Below, piece by piece: positions 29,179 through 39,505 of a stretch of DNA of 39,980 nucleotides; positions within the stretch are counted from its first letter, which is position 1, and each line of letters starts with the position of its first letter. Source of the stretch: Paracoccaceae bacterium (lineage in GTDB: Bacteria > Pseudomonadota > Alphaproteobacteria > Rhodobacterales > Rhodobacteraceae); the NCBI GenBank assembly GCA_002699695.2, contig PACC02000020.1, positions 9,190 through 49,169 on the forward strand, written 5' to 3'. A program made the translations under genes and the position numbers. The notes beneath the pieces were generated by a model. That model was not told the origin of the DNA, searched no databases, and saw nothing but the letters and a program-made list of their open reading frames with translations.

Positions 29179-29287
29179 AGCTTCTCAGGAAAAAAAATGC
29201 TTCAAAATTTCTCTGAACATGTCAGTCTCATTGCGATTAAAAGATTCTAAAGTTGTTGAATTTCAAAACATTAGTGGAACAAGAATA

Positions 29288-30481
29288 ATGAATATTCATG
29301 AATACCAAGCTAAACAATTTCTAAGAGACTATGGCGCACCAGTTTTAGACGGAAGGATTGTCTTAAGAGCTGAAGAAGCCAAAACTGCTGCTGGCGAACT
29401 GGATGGCCCTTTATGGGTCATTAAAGCACAAATACACGCTGGTGGACGAGGGAAGGGTACCTTTATTGAAGAAAGTGCTGGAAAAAAAGGAGGTGTTAGA
29501 TTAGCCGAATCAGCTTCCGATGCCGCCGAACAAGCCCAAAAAATGCTTGGAAGAACGCTTGTAACTAAACAAACAGGGCCCACAGGGAAACAGGTTGGTA
29601 GGGTTTATATAGAAGAGGGATGCGAAATAGAAAGTGAGTTTTACTTAGCAATCTTAATTGATAGAGCAACTTCACGAATTGCATTTGTAGCTTCAAAAGA
29701 TGGCGGTATGGATATTGAAGAAGTAGCCGCTAAGACACCTGAACGTATACTATCTTTCGCTGTTGATCCTGCATCAGGCCTTTCTGGTTTTCATGGCCGT
29801 CGGATCGCCTTCGCCCTAGGTCTTAAAGGTAAACAAATCAAAGAATGTGTCAAACTAGTCCAAACCCTTTTTCAATTGTTTACAGAAAAAGATTGTGAAA
29901 TGTTAGAAATTAATCCTCTAATTTTAACAAAAGAGGGGACGCTTCTATGTTTGGACTGCAAGATGGGGTTTGATAGCAATGCTATGTATAGGCAACCGGC
30001 AGTTTTAGCATTCCACGATGAAACAGAAGAAGATCCAAAGGAATTAGCGGCTTCAAAATTTGACCTTAACTACATTGCTTTAGATGGGGAAATCGGCTGC
30101 ATGGTTAATGGTGCCGGTTTGGCCATGGCTACAATGGATATTATAAAATTATTTGGATCGGAGCCCGCTAACTTCCTCGATGTTGGAGGTGGGGCAACCA
30201 AAGAAAAAGTTACTGAAGCCTTTAAGATCATAACTTCTGATAAGAATGTTAAAGGAATACTTGTCAACATTTTTGGAGGTATTATGCGGTGTGACGTAAT
30301 AGCTGAAGGAGTTGTGGAGGCCGTAAGAAATATAGGCCTAAAAGTTCCTCTTGTAGTAAGACTCGAAGGAACAAACGTAGATAGTGGCAAGAAAATTATT
30401 AATGATAGTGAGTTAAATGTTATTGCTGCCGATAATCTTTCAGATGCCGCCAGAAAAATCGTTGCAGCAGTGAAAGGTTGA
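29288..30481 (+). CDS. sucC: Succinyl-CoA synthetase (ADP-forming) beta subunit
   Basis: 397 aa from ATG 29288: [25 protein letters not shown]..., [22 protein letters not shown] and [17 protein letters not shown]. The track start at 29126 lies in the promoter/operator region. Confidence 0.97.
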   Translation: MNIHEYQAKQFLRDYGAPVLDGRIVLRAEEAKTAAGELDGPLWVIKAQIHAGGRGKGTFIEESAGKKGGVRLAESASDAAEQAQKMLGRTLVTKQTGPTGKQVGRVYIEEGCEIESEFYLAILIDRATSRIAFVASKDGGMDIEEVAAKTPERILSFAVDPASGLSGFHGRRIAFALGLKGKQIKECVKLVQTLFQLFTEKDCEMLEINPLILTKEGTLLCLDCKMGFDSNAMYRQPAVLAFHDETEEDPKELAASKFDLNYIALDGEIGCMVNGAGLAMATMDIIKLFGSEPANFLDVGGGATKEKVTEAFKIITSDKNVKGILVNIFGGIMRCDVIAEGVVEAVRNIGLKVPLVVRLEGTNVDSGKKIINDSELNVIAADNLSDAARKIVAAVKG

Positions 30482-30485
30482 AGAA

Positions 30486-31379
30486 ATGTCCATCCTGATT
30501 GATAAGAACACACGAGTAATATGCCAAGGATTTACAGGATCTCAGGGCACCTTTCACTCAGAACAGGCAATAGATTACGGAACTAAAATGGTAGGAGGGG
30601 TGACACCCGGAAAAGGAGGCGAAACCCACTTAAACCTTCCAGTATTTGATACCGTCTTTGATGCAAAAACCAAAACCAAGGCCGATGCAACAGTAATCTA
30701 TGTGCCCCCTCCTTTTGCCGCCGATGCAATCCTAGAAGCTATTGATTCAGAAATAGAACTTATAGTCTGTATTACAGAGGGTATTCCAGTCCAAGATATG
30801 CTGAAAGTGAAAAGGGCCCTACAAGGATCCAAGTCCCGTTTAGTAGGGCCAAATTGCCCAGGTGTGATTACTCCAGGTGGCTGTAAAATTGGCATTATGC
30901 CTGGTCATATACATAAAGAAGGAAATGTTGGTGTGGTTTCCAGGTCAGGAACCCTAACATATGAAGCAGTAGCTCAGACAACTGAAATAGGCTTTGGACA
31001 GTCAACATGTGTGGGTATTGGAGGTGATCCAATTAAGGGAACCGAGCATATAGATGTACTAGAATTATTCTTGGCCGATCCATGTACTGAAAGCATTATA
31101 CTGATAGGAGAAATTGGTGGAACAGCTGAGGAAGAAGCTGCGCAATTCATAACGGATGAAAGAAAACGAGGGAGATCAAAACCCATTGCCGGGTTTATAG
31201 CCGGTGTAACTGCACCGCCAGGAAGAAGGATGGGTCACGCCGGAGCAATCGTCGCAGGAGGTAAGGGCGGTGCTGCAGATAAAATCGAAGCTATGCGATC
31301 TGCTGGCATCATTGTGACCGAAAGCCCTGGGGGGCTTGGTGAGGCAGTAAAGTCAGCAGTAGAAAATGTTAAGTCTTAG
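30486..31379 (+). CDS. sucD: Succinyl-CoA synthetase alpha subunit
   Basis: 297 aa; [45 protein letters not shown] and [25 protein letters not shown]. Confidence 0.98.
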   Translation: MSILIDKNTRVICQGFTGSQGTFHSEQAIDYGTKMVGGVTPGKGGETHLNLPVFDTVFDAKTKTKADATVIYVPPPFAADAILEAIDSEIELIVCITEGIPVQDMLKVKRALQGSKSRLVGPNCPGVITPGGCKIGIMPGHIHKEGNVGVVSRSGTLTYEAVAQTTEIGFGQSTCVGIGGDPIKGTEHIDVLELFLADPCTESIILIGEIGGTAEEEAAQFITDERKRGRSKPIAGFIAGVTAPPGRRMGHAGAIVAGGKGGAADKIEAMRSAGIIVTESPGGLGEAVKSAVENVKS

Positions 31380-31410
31380 CATAGTCTCATAGAATCTAGG
31401 TTAATAAAAA

Positions 31411-34374
31411 ATGGACGAAATAGTTAGCAAAGAAATTGATCTAGAGTCTTTACCCGACTCAAATAGCATCCAATTTATCGAGTATATGTATGAAACTTTC
31501 TTGGTAAATCCAAGGTCTTTAGACCCTTATTGGGCTTCATACTTTGAAATGTTTTCCTATCATCTTACAAAAAAAGGAAATAAAAATACTCAAATGCGTC
31601 CCACATGGTCAAGAGAGGATTGGCCGCCACCGAATACAGAAGAGGAAATTGCTGCCTTTGATGGTCAATGGGGTAGAGTACAAGCCAGTGGGATAGAGAA
31701 AAAACCAGGGAAAGATAAAGGAAGCCAAAGCACTTCTATTAAGAGAACGGTATTGGATAGTATTAGAGCATTAATGTTTATCCGAGCTTACCGTGTAAGG
31801 GGACACTTAGCTGCTAATTTAGACCCTTTGTCAACTCAGGGTTCAGAAACATTAGAACCTTCTCTGGATCCCAAAACCTATGGATTCACTGAACAAGACA
31901 TGGACCGTCCAATATTTCTCGATAACGTCTTAGGCCTTCAAGAAGCTACTATGAGGGAGATTTCTGCCATAGTTAAAAGAACTTACTGCGGTACTTTCGC
32001 ACTACAATATATGCACTTATCTGATCCAGAGCAATCTGCATGGTTGAAGGAGCGTATCGAAGGTTTAGGGAAAGAAATTGAATTCACTAAAAAAGGAAGA
32101 AAAGCAATCCTTAACAAGTTGATAGAGGCTGAAGGTTTCGAGAAATTTCTGCATATCAAATACATGGGGACGAAAAGATTTGGTTTGGACGGTGGAGAGT
32201 CTGTAATACCGGCCATGGAGCAAATTATCAAGAGAGGTGGAATTCTTGGCGTAAGGGACATTGTGATAGGCATGCCCCATAGAGGTAGGCTATCAGTTCT
32301 AGCTAATGTAATGGGAAAACCTCTTCGAGCTATTTTTAATGAATTCCAAGGAGGAAGCTATAAACCCGAGGAAGTAGAAGGTTCAGGTGATGTCAAATAC
32401 CATCTTGGAGCATCTTCCGACCGAGAATTTGATGGAAATAAAGTGCATTTGTCACTTACTGCGAATCCAAGCCACCTAGAGGCAGTCAACCCCGTTGTTT
32501 TAGGAAAGGTACGGGCAAAGCAATTTCAAATCGGTGATGAAGAAAGAACAAAAGTATTACCTATTCTTCTGCATGGAGATGCTGCATTTGCAGGCCAAGG
32601 CATTATTTCTGAATGTTTTGGGCTTTCAGGACTTAAAGGGCATAAAACTGGTGGGACTATACATCTTGTTGTGAATAATCAGATTGGTTTTACAACTGCT
32701 CCACATAATTCTAGATCTTCTCCATATCCAACTGACATAGCATTAATGGTTGAAGCTCCTATATTTCACGTGAATGGCGATGATCCTGAAGCGGTGGTCC
32801 ATGCAGCTAAAGTAGCAACAGAATTCCGTCAAAAGTTCCATAAAGATGTTGTGATTGATGTGTTTTGCTATAGACGCTTCGGCCACAATGAAGGTGATGA
32901 GCCTATGTTTACTCAACCAAAAATGTACTCAAAAATAAAAAAGCATAAAACAACGCTACAACTATATTCAGAGAAATTAATTTCTGAAGACTTAATTCCA
33001 AAGGGTGAGATAGAGGATCTGAAATTAGGTTTTCAAGAATTCTTAACAGCAGAATTTGATAATTCAAAAAGTTACAAACCCAATAAAGCCGATTGGTTGG
33101 ATGGTCGGTGGTCTGGCTTAGGAAAATATTCAAAAGAAGCAGTTGTGAAGAATGGGCAATATCAAAGAGGCCAAACTTCCATATCAGATAAAAAATTTAG
33201 TACTGTTGGAAAGGCTCTAACAAAAATCCCAAAGAATCTTGCTGCCCACAAAACTGTACGAAGAATGCTTGATAATAAAAAAAATCAGTTAGAGTCAGGT
33301 AAAAATATCGACTGGGCTACTGGTGAGGCTTTGGCTTTTGGATCATTATTACTTGAAGGTTATCCAGTGCGTTTGTCTGGTCAAGATTGCACCAGAGGAA
33401 CTTTTAGCCATCGTCATAGTGCTGTTATAGACCAATCTACTGAGGAAAGGTTTTACCCTTTAAACAATATTTCTACTAGCCAAGCTAAATATGAAGTCAT
33501 AGATTCTATGCTCTCGGAATATGCAGTTTTAGGTTACGAATATGGTTACTCACTTGCTGAACCAAATTCCTTAACGATTTGGGAAGCCCAATTTGGAGAC
33601 TTTACAAATGGGGCACAAATTATGATAGACCAATTTATTGCTTCTGGAGAAAAGAAATGGCTGCGAATGTCAGGGCTTGTTATGCTGCTTCCCCATGGTT
33701 ACGAAGGACAGGGGCCTGAACATTCTTCAGCAAGGCTAGAAAGATTCCTACAAGCCTGTGCTGAAGACAACTGGATAGTGGCTAACTGTACCACACCTGC
33801 CAATTATTTTCACCTTCTCAGAAGGCAAATGTATCGAAGTTTTCGGAAACCTTTAGTAATAATGAGTCCAAAATCGTTACTCAGACATAAAAAAGCGGTT
33901 TCCAAAAAAGAAGAGTTTGTAAATGGATCGACCTTCCACAGAGTTCTATGGGACGATGCTGAAAGTGGAAACTGCACAATCAAATTACAATCTGATTCAA
34001 AAATTAAACGAGTGGTTATTTGTTCAGGAAAAATATATTTTGATCTGCTTGAAGAAAGAGATAATAGAAATTTGTCCGATTTGTATTTATTGCGGTTGGA
34101 ACAATTTTACCCTTTTCCAGCCATGTCTTTTATAAAAGAATTATCCAGATTCAAAAATGCTGAGGTTGTATGGTGTCAGGAGGAACCCAAAAATCAAGGA
34201 GGTTGGTCTTTCATCGAACCGAATTTAGAATGGTCCTTAGATAGGGTCAAAGCTAGATACAAAAGGGTAAAATATGTTGGAAGATCTGCGGCGGCCTCCC
34301 CAGCCACTGGCTTAGCAACCCAACATAAAAAGCAGCAAAGTATGATTATTAATGAAGCTCTAAGTATTGATTGA
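31411..34374 (+). CDS. sucA: 2-oxoglutarate dehydrogenase E1 component
   Basis: 987 aa; KRFGLDGGESVIPAMEQII, GMPHRGRLSVLANVMGKP, HLSLTANPSHLEAVNPVV, GQDCTRGTFSHRHSAV and LLPHGYEGQGPEHSSARLERFLQ. Confidence 0.98.
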   Translation: MDEIVSKEIDLESLPDSNSIQFIEYMYETFLVNPRSLDPYWASYFEMFSYHLTKKGNKNTQMRPTWSREDWPPPNTEEEIAAFDGQWGRVQASGIEKKPGKDKGSQSTSIKRTVLDSIRALMFIRAYRVRGHLAANLDPLSTQGSETLEPSLDPKTYGFTEQDMDRPIFLDNVLGLQEATMREISAIVKRTYCGTFALQYMHLSDPEQSAWLKERIEGLGKEIEFTKKGRKAILNKLIEAEGFEKFLHIKYMGTKRFGLDGGESVIPAMEQIIKRGGILGVRDIVIGMPHRGRLSVLANVMGKPLRAIFNEFQGGSYKPEEVEGSGDVKYHLGASSDREFDGNKVHLSLTANPSHLEAVNPVVLGKVRAKQFQIGDEERTKVLPILLHGDAAFAGQGIISECFGLSGLKGHKTGGTIHLVVNNQIGFTTAPHNSRSSPYPTDIALMVEAPIFHVNGDDPEAVVHAAKVATEFRQKFHKDVVIDVFCYRRFGHNEGDEPMFTQPKMYSKIKKHKTTLQLYSEKLISEDLIPKGEIEDLKLGFQEFLTAEFDNSKSYKPNKADWLDGRWSGLGKYSKEAVVKNGQYQRGQTSISDKKFSTVGKALTKIPKNLAAHKTVRRMLDNKKNQLESGKNIDWATGEALAFGSLLLEGYPVRLSGQDCTRGTFSHRHSAVIDQSTEERFYPLNNISTSQAKYEVIDSMLSEYAVLGYEYGYSLAEPNSLTIWEAQFGDFTNGAQIMIDQFIASGEKKWLRMSGLVMLLPHGYEGQGPEHSSARLERFLQACAEDNWIVANCTTPANYFHLLRRQMYRSFRKPLVIMSPKSLLRHKKAVSKKEEFVNGSTFHRVLWDDAESGNCTIKLQSDSKIKRVVICSGKIYFDLLEERDNRNLSDLYLLRLEQFYPFPAMSFIKELSRFKNAEVVWCQEEPKNQGGWSFIEPNLEWSLDRVKARYKRVKYVGRSAAASPATGLATQHKKQQSMIINEALSID

Positions 34375-34382
34375 GGTAAAAA

Positions 34383-35609
34383 ATGACTGAAATCCGTGTA
34401 CCCACTTTAGGAGAAAGCGTTACTGAAGCAACTGTGGCAACCTGGTTTAAAAGCCCCGGTGATACAATTGCTATGGACGAAATGCTCTGCGAATTAGAAA
34501 CTGATAAAGTTACTGTTGAAGTTCCTGCAACGGCTGAAGGAGTACTTTCTGAAATAATTGCAAAAGAAGGTGATACAGTTGGGTTAGATGCAGTTTTAGC
34601 TATAATTTCTGAGGAAGGAGGGCAAAACCCCAAGGGAATAAAAGTGGAAGAGAAAATTAATACTCCCAGTGAAGAACCAAGCGATAAACCTACCACCCCA
34701 GCAGATATTGAACATGCTCCTTCTGCTAAAAAACTCATGAAAGAAAATGATATCGATGCTTCTAGTATTTCAGGTACGGGTAGGGATGGGAGAGTTATGA
34801 AAGAAGATGTTCAGGCAAATCTCAATGCTCCCAGCACTGAGTCTAAATCCCCAAACCAAAGTCAATCAAATATTCCTGGTTCAAAAGTGAATCCTGTCGA
34901 TGAGGAAGAGCAACAACAGGAAAGAATAAAAATGACAAGGCTCCGCCAAACCATTGCAAAACGATTGAAAGAAGCTCAGAACACCGCAGCAATGCTTACC
35001 ACTTATAATGAAGTTGATATGTCTAGTGTCATGGAGATAAGAAATAAGTACAAAGTTGATTTTGAAAAGAAGCATTCTGTGAAATTGGGGTTCATGTCAT
35101 TTTTTGTTAAGGCTTGTTGCCATGCCTTGTACGAGGTTCCTGAAGTAAACGCCCAAATTGAAGGTGATGAACTTGTTTTCAACAAGTTTGTAAATATGGG
35201 AGTGGCCGTTGGAACTCCTACTGGACTCGTTGTTCCTATTCTAAAGCATGCTGAAAAAATGGACTTTGCCAAAGTAGAAAAATCAATAAGCGCCTTAGGA
35301 CAAAAAGCCCGAGATGGAAAACTTTCAATGGCTGACATGCAAGGAGGAACATTTACAATTTCTAATGGTGGCGTTTATGGCTCACTAATGTCTTCCCCCA
35401 TCCTAAACTATCCTCAATCAGGAATTTTAGGAATGCATAAGATACAAGAAAGGCCTATAGCGATAAAGGGAGAAGTAGTAATCAAGCCAATGATGTATTT
35501 AGCCTTAAGCTATGATCATCGCATAGTTGATGGTAAAGGAGCTGTAACTTTTCTTGTTAGAGTAAAAGATGCCTTAGAAGATCCTCACAGACTTCTTATG
35601 GATATTTAA
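34383..35609 (+). CDS. sucB: Dihydrolipoamide succinyltransferase (E2 of 2-oxoglutarate dehydrogenase)
   Basis: 408 aa; lipoyl domain [13 protein letters not shown]; catalytic [29 protein letters not shown]. Confidence 0.97.
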   Translation: MTEIRVPTLGESVTEATVATWFKSPGDTIAMDEMLCELETDKVTVEVPATAEGVLSEIIAKEGDTVGLDAVLAIISEEGGQNPKGIKVEEKINTPSEEPSDKPTTPADIEHAPSAKKLMKENDIDASSISGTGRDGRVMKEDVQANLNAPSTESKSPNQSQSNIPGSKVNPVDEEEQQQERIKMTRLRQTIAKRLKEAQNTAAMLTTYNEVDMSSVMEIRNKYKVDFEKKHSVKLGFMSFFVKACCHALYEVPEVNAQIEGDELVFNKFVNMGVAVGTPTGLVVPILKHAEKMDFAKVEKSISALGQKARDGKLSMADMQGGTFTISNGGVYGSLMSSPILNYPQSGILGMHKIQERPIAIKGEVVIKPMMYLALSYDHRIVDGKGAVTFLVRVKDALEDPHRLLMDI

Positions 35610-35635
35610 ACTTTCAATTAATTAAAGGATTAAAT

Positions 35636-37024
35636 ATGGCTGACTACGATGTGATTATTATAGGTACTGGACCAGGAGGTTATGTATGTGCCATTAGATG
35701 CGCACAACTTGGCCTTAAGACTGCTTGTGTGGAAGGAAGAGCAACCTTAGGCGGGACCTGTCTGAACGTTGGGTGTATCCCTTCAAAAGCTTTGTTACAC
35801 TCCTCGGAGCTTTTTCATGAAAGCAATCACAACTTCAATAAAATGGGAATTGAAGTAAAAAATCAAACTATAAATTGGGGAAAAATGTTAGCTTACAAGG
35901 ATGATATTGTTTTCCAAAATACCAAGGGCATTGAATTTCTATTCAAGAAAAACAAAATCGACTTAATTAAGGGATGGGGTAAAATTCAAAGCTCAGGAAA
36001 AGTAATTGTTGAGTCTAAAACCTATCAGTGTAATTCAATAATCATAGCAACAGGTTCAGAGCCTTCCTCTTTAGATCATTTGAAAGTTGATGAGAAGAAA
36101 ATTGTAACATCTACAGGGGCCTTGGTATTAAATAAGATACCTGAAAAACTCACTATTGTTGGAGCCGGCGTCATTGGCCTAGAGTTAGGATCCGTTTATG
36201 CACGACTTGGTTCTGAGGTAACTGTGATTGAGTACTTAGACGAAATCACACCTGGGCTAGATATGGAGACAGCAAAAGCATTTAGAAAAATATTAGCGAA
36301 ACAGGGAATAAAATTCATACTTGGTGCGGCTGTAAAAAATGCTACGAAATCTGGTTCTAAACAAATAGTTGATTATCAATTAATCAAAAGCAAAACTAAT
36401 GAAAGATTAGAAACGGATGTGGTATTAGTTGCAACAGGTAGGAAACCATTTACAGAAGGTTTAAACTTAAGTGGAGCTGGAATTGAGTTAAACCATTATG
36501 GACAAATTAAAACTGATGAAAATCTGCAAACAAACATCAAAGGAATTTATGCTATAGGAGATGTTATTTCAGGGCCAATGTTAGCCCATAAGGCTGAGGA
36601 CGAAGGAATAGCCATAGCAGAAATGCTTGCTGGGCAAGCAGGTCATGTTAACTATGATCTAATACCTGGTGTCATATATACGTCTCCTGAAGTCGCTAGT
36701 GTTGGCAAAACAGAAGAACAGTTAAAAGAAGAAAAGCGTGCCTACAAAGTGGGAAAATTTTCTTTTATTGGTAATGGCAGAGCCAAAGCAGCTATTGCGA
36801 CAGATGGTTATGCAAAAATACTAGCCGATGCAAACACTGATCGAGTACTTGGAGGACACATTATAGGTCCGTCTGCAGGCGATTTAATTCATGAAATTTG
36901 TGTAGCTATGGAATTTGGAGCAAGCGCCGAAGATATAGCTAGAACCTGCCACGCCCACCCAACATTTTCTGAGGCTGTAAAAGAAGCTGCCCTCGCTTGC
37001 GGAAATGGTCCAATACACTCCTAA
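35636..37024 (+). CDS. lpdA: Dihydrolipoyl dehydrogenase
   Basis: 462 aa; [67 protein letters not shown] and [15 protein letters not shown]. Confidence 0.98.
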   Translation: MADYDVIIIGTGPGGYVCAIRCAQLGLKTACVEGRATLGGTCLNVGCIPSKALLHSSELFHESNHNFNKMGIEVKNQTINWGKMLAYKDDIVFQNTKGIEFLFKKNKIDLIKGWGKIQSSGKVIVESKTYQCNSIIIATGSEPSSLDHLKVDEKKIVTSTGALVLNKIPEKLTIVGAGVIGLELGSVYARLGSEVTVIEYLDEITPGLDMETAKAFRKILAKQGIKFILGAAVKNATKSGSKQIVDYQLIKSKTNERLETDVVLVATGRKPFTEGLNLSGAGIELNHYGQIKTDENLQTNIKGIYAIGDVISGPMLAHKAEDEGIAIAEMLAGQAGHVNYDLIPGVIYTSPEVASVGKTEEQLKEEKRAYKVGKFSFIGNGRAKAAIATDGYAKILADANTDRVLGGHIIGPSAGDLIHEICVAMEFGASAEDIARTCHAHPTFSEAVKEAALACGNGPIHS

Positions 37025-37061
37025 CTAGTTTTTTAGGATGGTCTAGTTCTTTTAAAAGAAA

Positions 37062-37715
37062 CTAAACCACCAGGAGCATTCTTAAACCGTTAGTCACGTC
37101 TGCCCTAACTGCAAGACGCAAACCAGGCTCATCTCCTACTCTTAATGTTGACAATATTTTCCTGTGTGAGCTAGGAGCCTGACTTCTGGGTATTTTCTCA
37201 TATAAAGCTCTCATAGTAGGAACAAACTGAAGCCATATAGTTTCAACCAAGGCTAAAGTACTTGGTGCCTGTGCTCTCAGGTATAAGGTTCTATGAAATT
37301 CGAGGTTACTCCGGACATAGCCACTTGCATCTTTTTTCACGATCATTTGGTCAATGGTGCTATTAATAAGAACTAATCTATCAATAAGAGCATTATGTAC
37401 TCTTGGTAAAGCCTTAGATGCTAATTCCGGTTCCAACAATGCCCTTAAACTGGCTAATTCTTCAATTCTATCATTTGTAAGCTCTGGGATGAAAATCCTA
37501 CCTGATGGAGAGATCGACAAAGCTCCCTCGGCAGCCAATCTTCTCACCGCCTCACGTACAGGCATGACTGATACATTATATCCTTTTGCCAAACCTCTTA
37601 GAGTAAGAACTTGGCCTGGGTTCATCAATCCTGCCAGAATTTCTGATCTTAAATTTCTATAAACTGTCTCATGAGCTGGAACCAAAAATTCTCTATTTTT
37701 ATTCAAGTTCAGCAT
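37062..37715 (-). CDS. GntR family transcriptional regulator (FadR/FCD subfamily)
   Basis: 217 aa from ATG at 37715 (GTG at 37730 also possible but lies inside the palindrome). N-terminal wHTH VYRNLRSEILAGLMNPGQVLTLRGLAKGYNVSVMPVREAVRRLAAEGALSI, C-terminal FCD-like helical domain LRALLEPELASKAL...NLEFHRTLYLRAQAPSTLALVETIW. Confidence 0.92.
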   Translation of the reverse strand: MLNLNKNREFLVPAHETVYRNLRSEILAGLMNPGQVLTLRGLAKGYNVSVMPVREAVRRLAAEGALSISPSGRIFIPELTNDRIEELASLRALLEPELASKALPRVHNALIDRLVLINSTIDQMIVKKDASGYVRSNLEFHRTLYLRAQAPSTLALVETIWLQFVPTMRALYEKIPRSQAPSSHRKILSTLRVGDEPGLRLAVRADVTNGLRMLLVV

Positions 37716-37718
37716 ACT

Positions 37719-37734
37719 TTTTGTGATCACATAA
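37719..37734. promoter_or_regulatory. Candidate autoregulatory operator at the gntR start (TTTTGTGATCACATAA)
   Basis: Contains the same TGTGATCACA core (37722-37731) as the two sucC sites; ends 4 bp upstream of the proposed gntR ATG at 37715. Confidence 0.7.
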
Positions 37735-37747
37735 AAAATGATCTGTC

Positions 37748-37793
37748 AAGCTTAAGAGCAATCAAATGTTTTGAAAACGAAGCTCTTAAGCTT
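37748..37793 (-). terminator. Candidate intrinsic terminator at the end of the ygjP-like gene
   Basis: Perfect 12-bp inverted repeat AAGCTTAAGAGC (37748-37759) / GCTCTTAAGCTT (37782-37793) with 22-nt loop. On the minus strand it is followed, after GACAGATCA, by TTTTTT. Confidence 0.45.
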
Positions 37794-38456
37794 CCTTCCG
37801 TGATTTCTCAGCCATGCTCGATCTTCCAAATAAGATGGGTGCAAATTTTTAACTAATTTCCAAAATTCCAGTCCATGATTCATATATTTAAGGTGTGAAA
37901 CCTCATGGACCACAACATAGCGGTATACCGAAGGAGGGGCCATGATCAGTCGCCAGTTAATCATTAATGACCCTTCTGAAGAGCATGAACCCCACCGGGA
38001 TTTTGTGTCTTTAAATCGGACTTTTTTTATCTTTTTTGTGACATGTTCGGCATTCTGTTTGATAATAGGAACTAAGACCTCTGCGGCATGACCCAATAAA
38101 AATTCTTTTGTCATGACCCCAACTTCCAATTCAGTGCAATCTAAGAATAATTTTTTTTTTCCCAAAGAATGTCCCAACTGACGAGGATTTTTTAGAGAAA
38201 TTTCCCTTTCAATTCCCTCAACAGGTACACGCGTACCGATAGACATGTAGGTCTTTGGAATTACCTGATCAAGCTGTTTATTGACCCAGTTTTGATTATC
38301 TTCCAAAAACTTTTTTGCAGCGCTGATAGAACTCCTTGAAGGAATTGTCAGCGATATCTTTCCAGTAACCTGGCAAACCCTCAGCGTAAAACGGCGAGCT
38401 CTTTTTCGACGATTTATACTTACTGAATTTTGAATGTCTTTAATGGAGAACATCAT
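37752..38456 (-). CDS. YgjP-like (DUF45) zinc metallopeptidase
   Basis: 234 aa; KKIKKVRFKDTKSRWGSCSSEGSLMINWRLIMAPPSVYRYVVVHEVSHLKYMNHGLEFWKLV with the HExxH-type zinc motif HEVSH. Confidence 0.93.
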   Translation of the reverse strand: MMFSIKDIQNSVSINRRKRARRFTLRVCQVTGKISLTIPSRSSISAAKKFLEDNQNWVNKQLDQVIPKTYMSIGTRVPVEGIEREISLKNPRQLGHSLGKKKLFLDCTELEVGVMTKEFLLGHAAEVLVPIIKQNAEHVTKKIKKVRFKDTKSRWGSCSSEGSLMINWRLIMAPPSVYRYVVVHEVSHLKYMNHGLEFWKLVKNLHPSYLEDRAWLRNHGRKLKSFVFKTFDCS

Positions 38457-38618
38457 CTCTCTACCACTACTACTTTGTAATCTTCTTATGCTCTATATGT
38501 TGCATAGATTTATAAGTAACATATCTCTCAAGTTACGGCCAAAAACAATTTAAGCTTTTGACAAACCTATACTAGTTGTGGCAGATGATTGCAGAAATTA
38601 ATATTTAAAGGAAAATTA

Positions 38619-38969
38619 ATGGCTAAAGAATCTTGGGGGAAAAAACGTACCTGTCCAAAATGTGAGATACGATTTTATGATTTAAACAAAGATCCTCTAC
38701 TTTGTCCAAATTGTGAACACAGCTTTAGTTTGGAATCGATAAATGAGGTTTTCAAAAAAGTACCAAAGGAGAGTACTGCAAAGAAAGCAACAACCGAAGA
38801 GGTTTCAACTGAAATTCAAGGTATCGAACCTGAAGACATTATCTTGGATGAGGATTTAGATGAAGAAAGTACCCCGGACTTAGATGAAGATGATCTTTTG
38901 GAGGAAGAAGAAGACTCAACACCTATGGAAGTGATAGCAGATGTGGCTAAAGACGACGATGAAAATTGA
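38619..38969 (+). CDS. TIGR02300 family protein (zinc-ribbon N-terminus, acidic C-terminus)
   Basis: 116 aa from ATG 38619: MAKESWGKKRTCPKCEIRFYDLNKDPLLCPNCEHSF with two CxxC pairs and a Glu/Asp-rich tail; track ORF starts 10 codons upstream. Confidence 0.88.
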   Translation: MAKESWGKKRTCPKCEIRFYDLNKDPLLCPNCEHSFSLESINEVFKKVPKESTAKKATTEEVSTEIQGIEPEDIILDEDLDEESTPDLDEDDLLEEEEDSTPMEVIADVAKDDDEN

Positions 38970-39054
38970 CGAATTTTATTCTGACCTGTAACATTATTAA
39001 ATTCTTAGACTTTCAGTGACATTTGTTAATTTATTACATAAAATATAGCAAAAA

Positions 39055-39130
<76 letters not shown>

Positions 39131-39235
39131 ATACTATCCTTTCTACTCATATACTAAAATAAAGTATTTTAATGATGGTGTTGGTATGAATTCTGGTTTT
39201 TCTATCAACAACTAATTCTGATAAACCTTAATCCC

Positions 39236-39505
39236 TTATCTAAGATTCATATTCATCAGCCGCATTAGGTTTTCTCGTTTGAGTGTTCGTTCCTCAGCTT
39301 TTCTAAGCGATGTCAGCACTTCATTACTACTCAAGCCTTCTTTGATCGACTTAAGCCAAATTCTTCTAACAGAAATTGGGGACCAAGGGAGAATAGCTTC
39401 ATTTAACCATCTTCGTAAGGGTTTAGGTAATGTATCAAACTCATACATCGGATTGCCGATTCTCCTTTTTGTACGTAGAGTTGTTTGACCAAGATTACAG
39501 GTCAT
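39236..39505 (-). CDS. DUF6525-like conserved alphaproteobacterial protein
   Basis: 89 aa; MTCNLGQTTLRTKRRIGNPMYEFDTLPKPLRRWLNEAILPWSPISVRRIWLKS; ATGA overlap with the upstream gene. Family assignment from memory of this N-terminal motif. Confidence 0.65.
   Translation of the reverse strand: MTCNLGQTTLRTKRRIGNPMYEFDTLPKPLRRWLNEAILPWSPISVRRIWLKSIKEGLSSNEVLTSLRKAEERTLKRENLMRLMNMNLR

Noticed and set aside
29126-29287. 54-codon N-terminal extension of sucC in the ORF track
   Set aside because: Begins within the palindromic operator and contains the TATAAT; conserved SucC begins at [10 protein letters not shown] (29288).
37038-37068. Imperfect inverted repeat between lpdA and gntR (GGTCTAGTTCTTTTAAAAGAAACTAAACC) as a bidirectional terminator
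   Set aside because: Needs a bulge, is mostly A/T, and has no downstream T-run on the plus strand; possible but unsupported.
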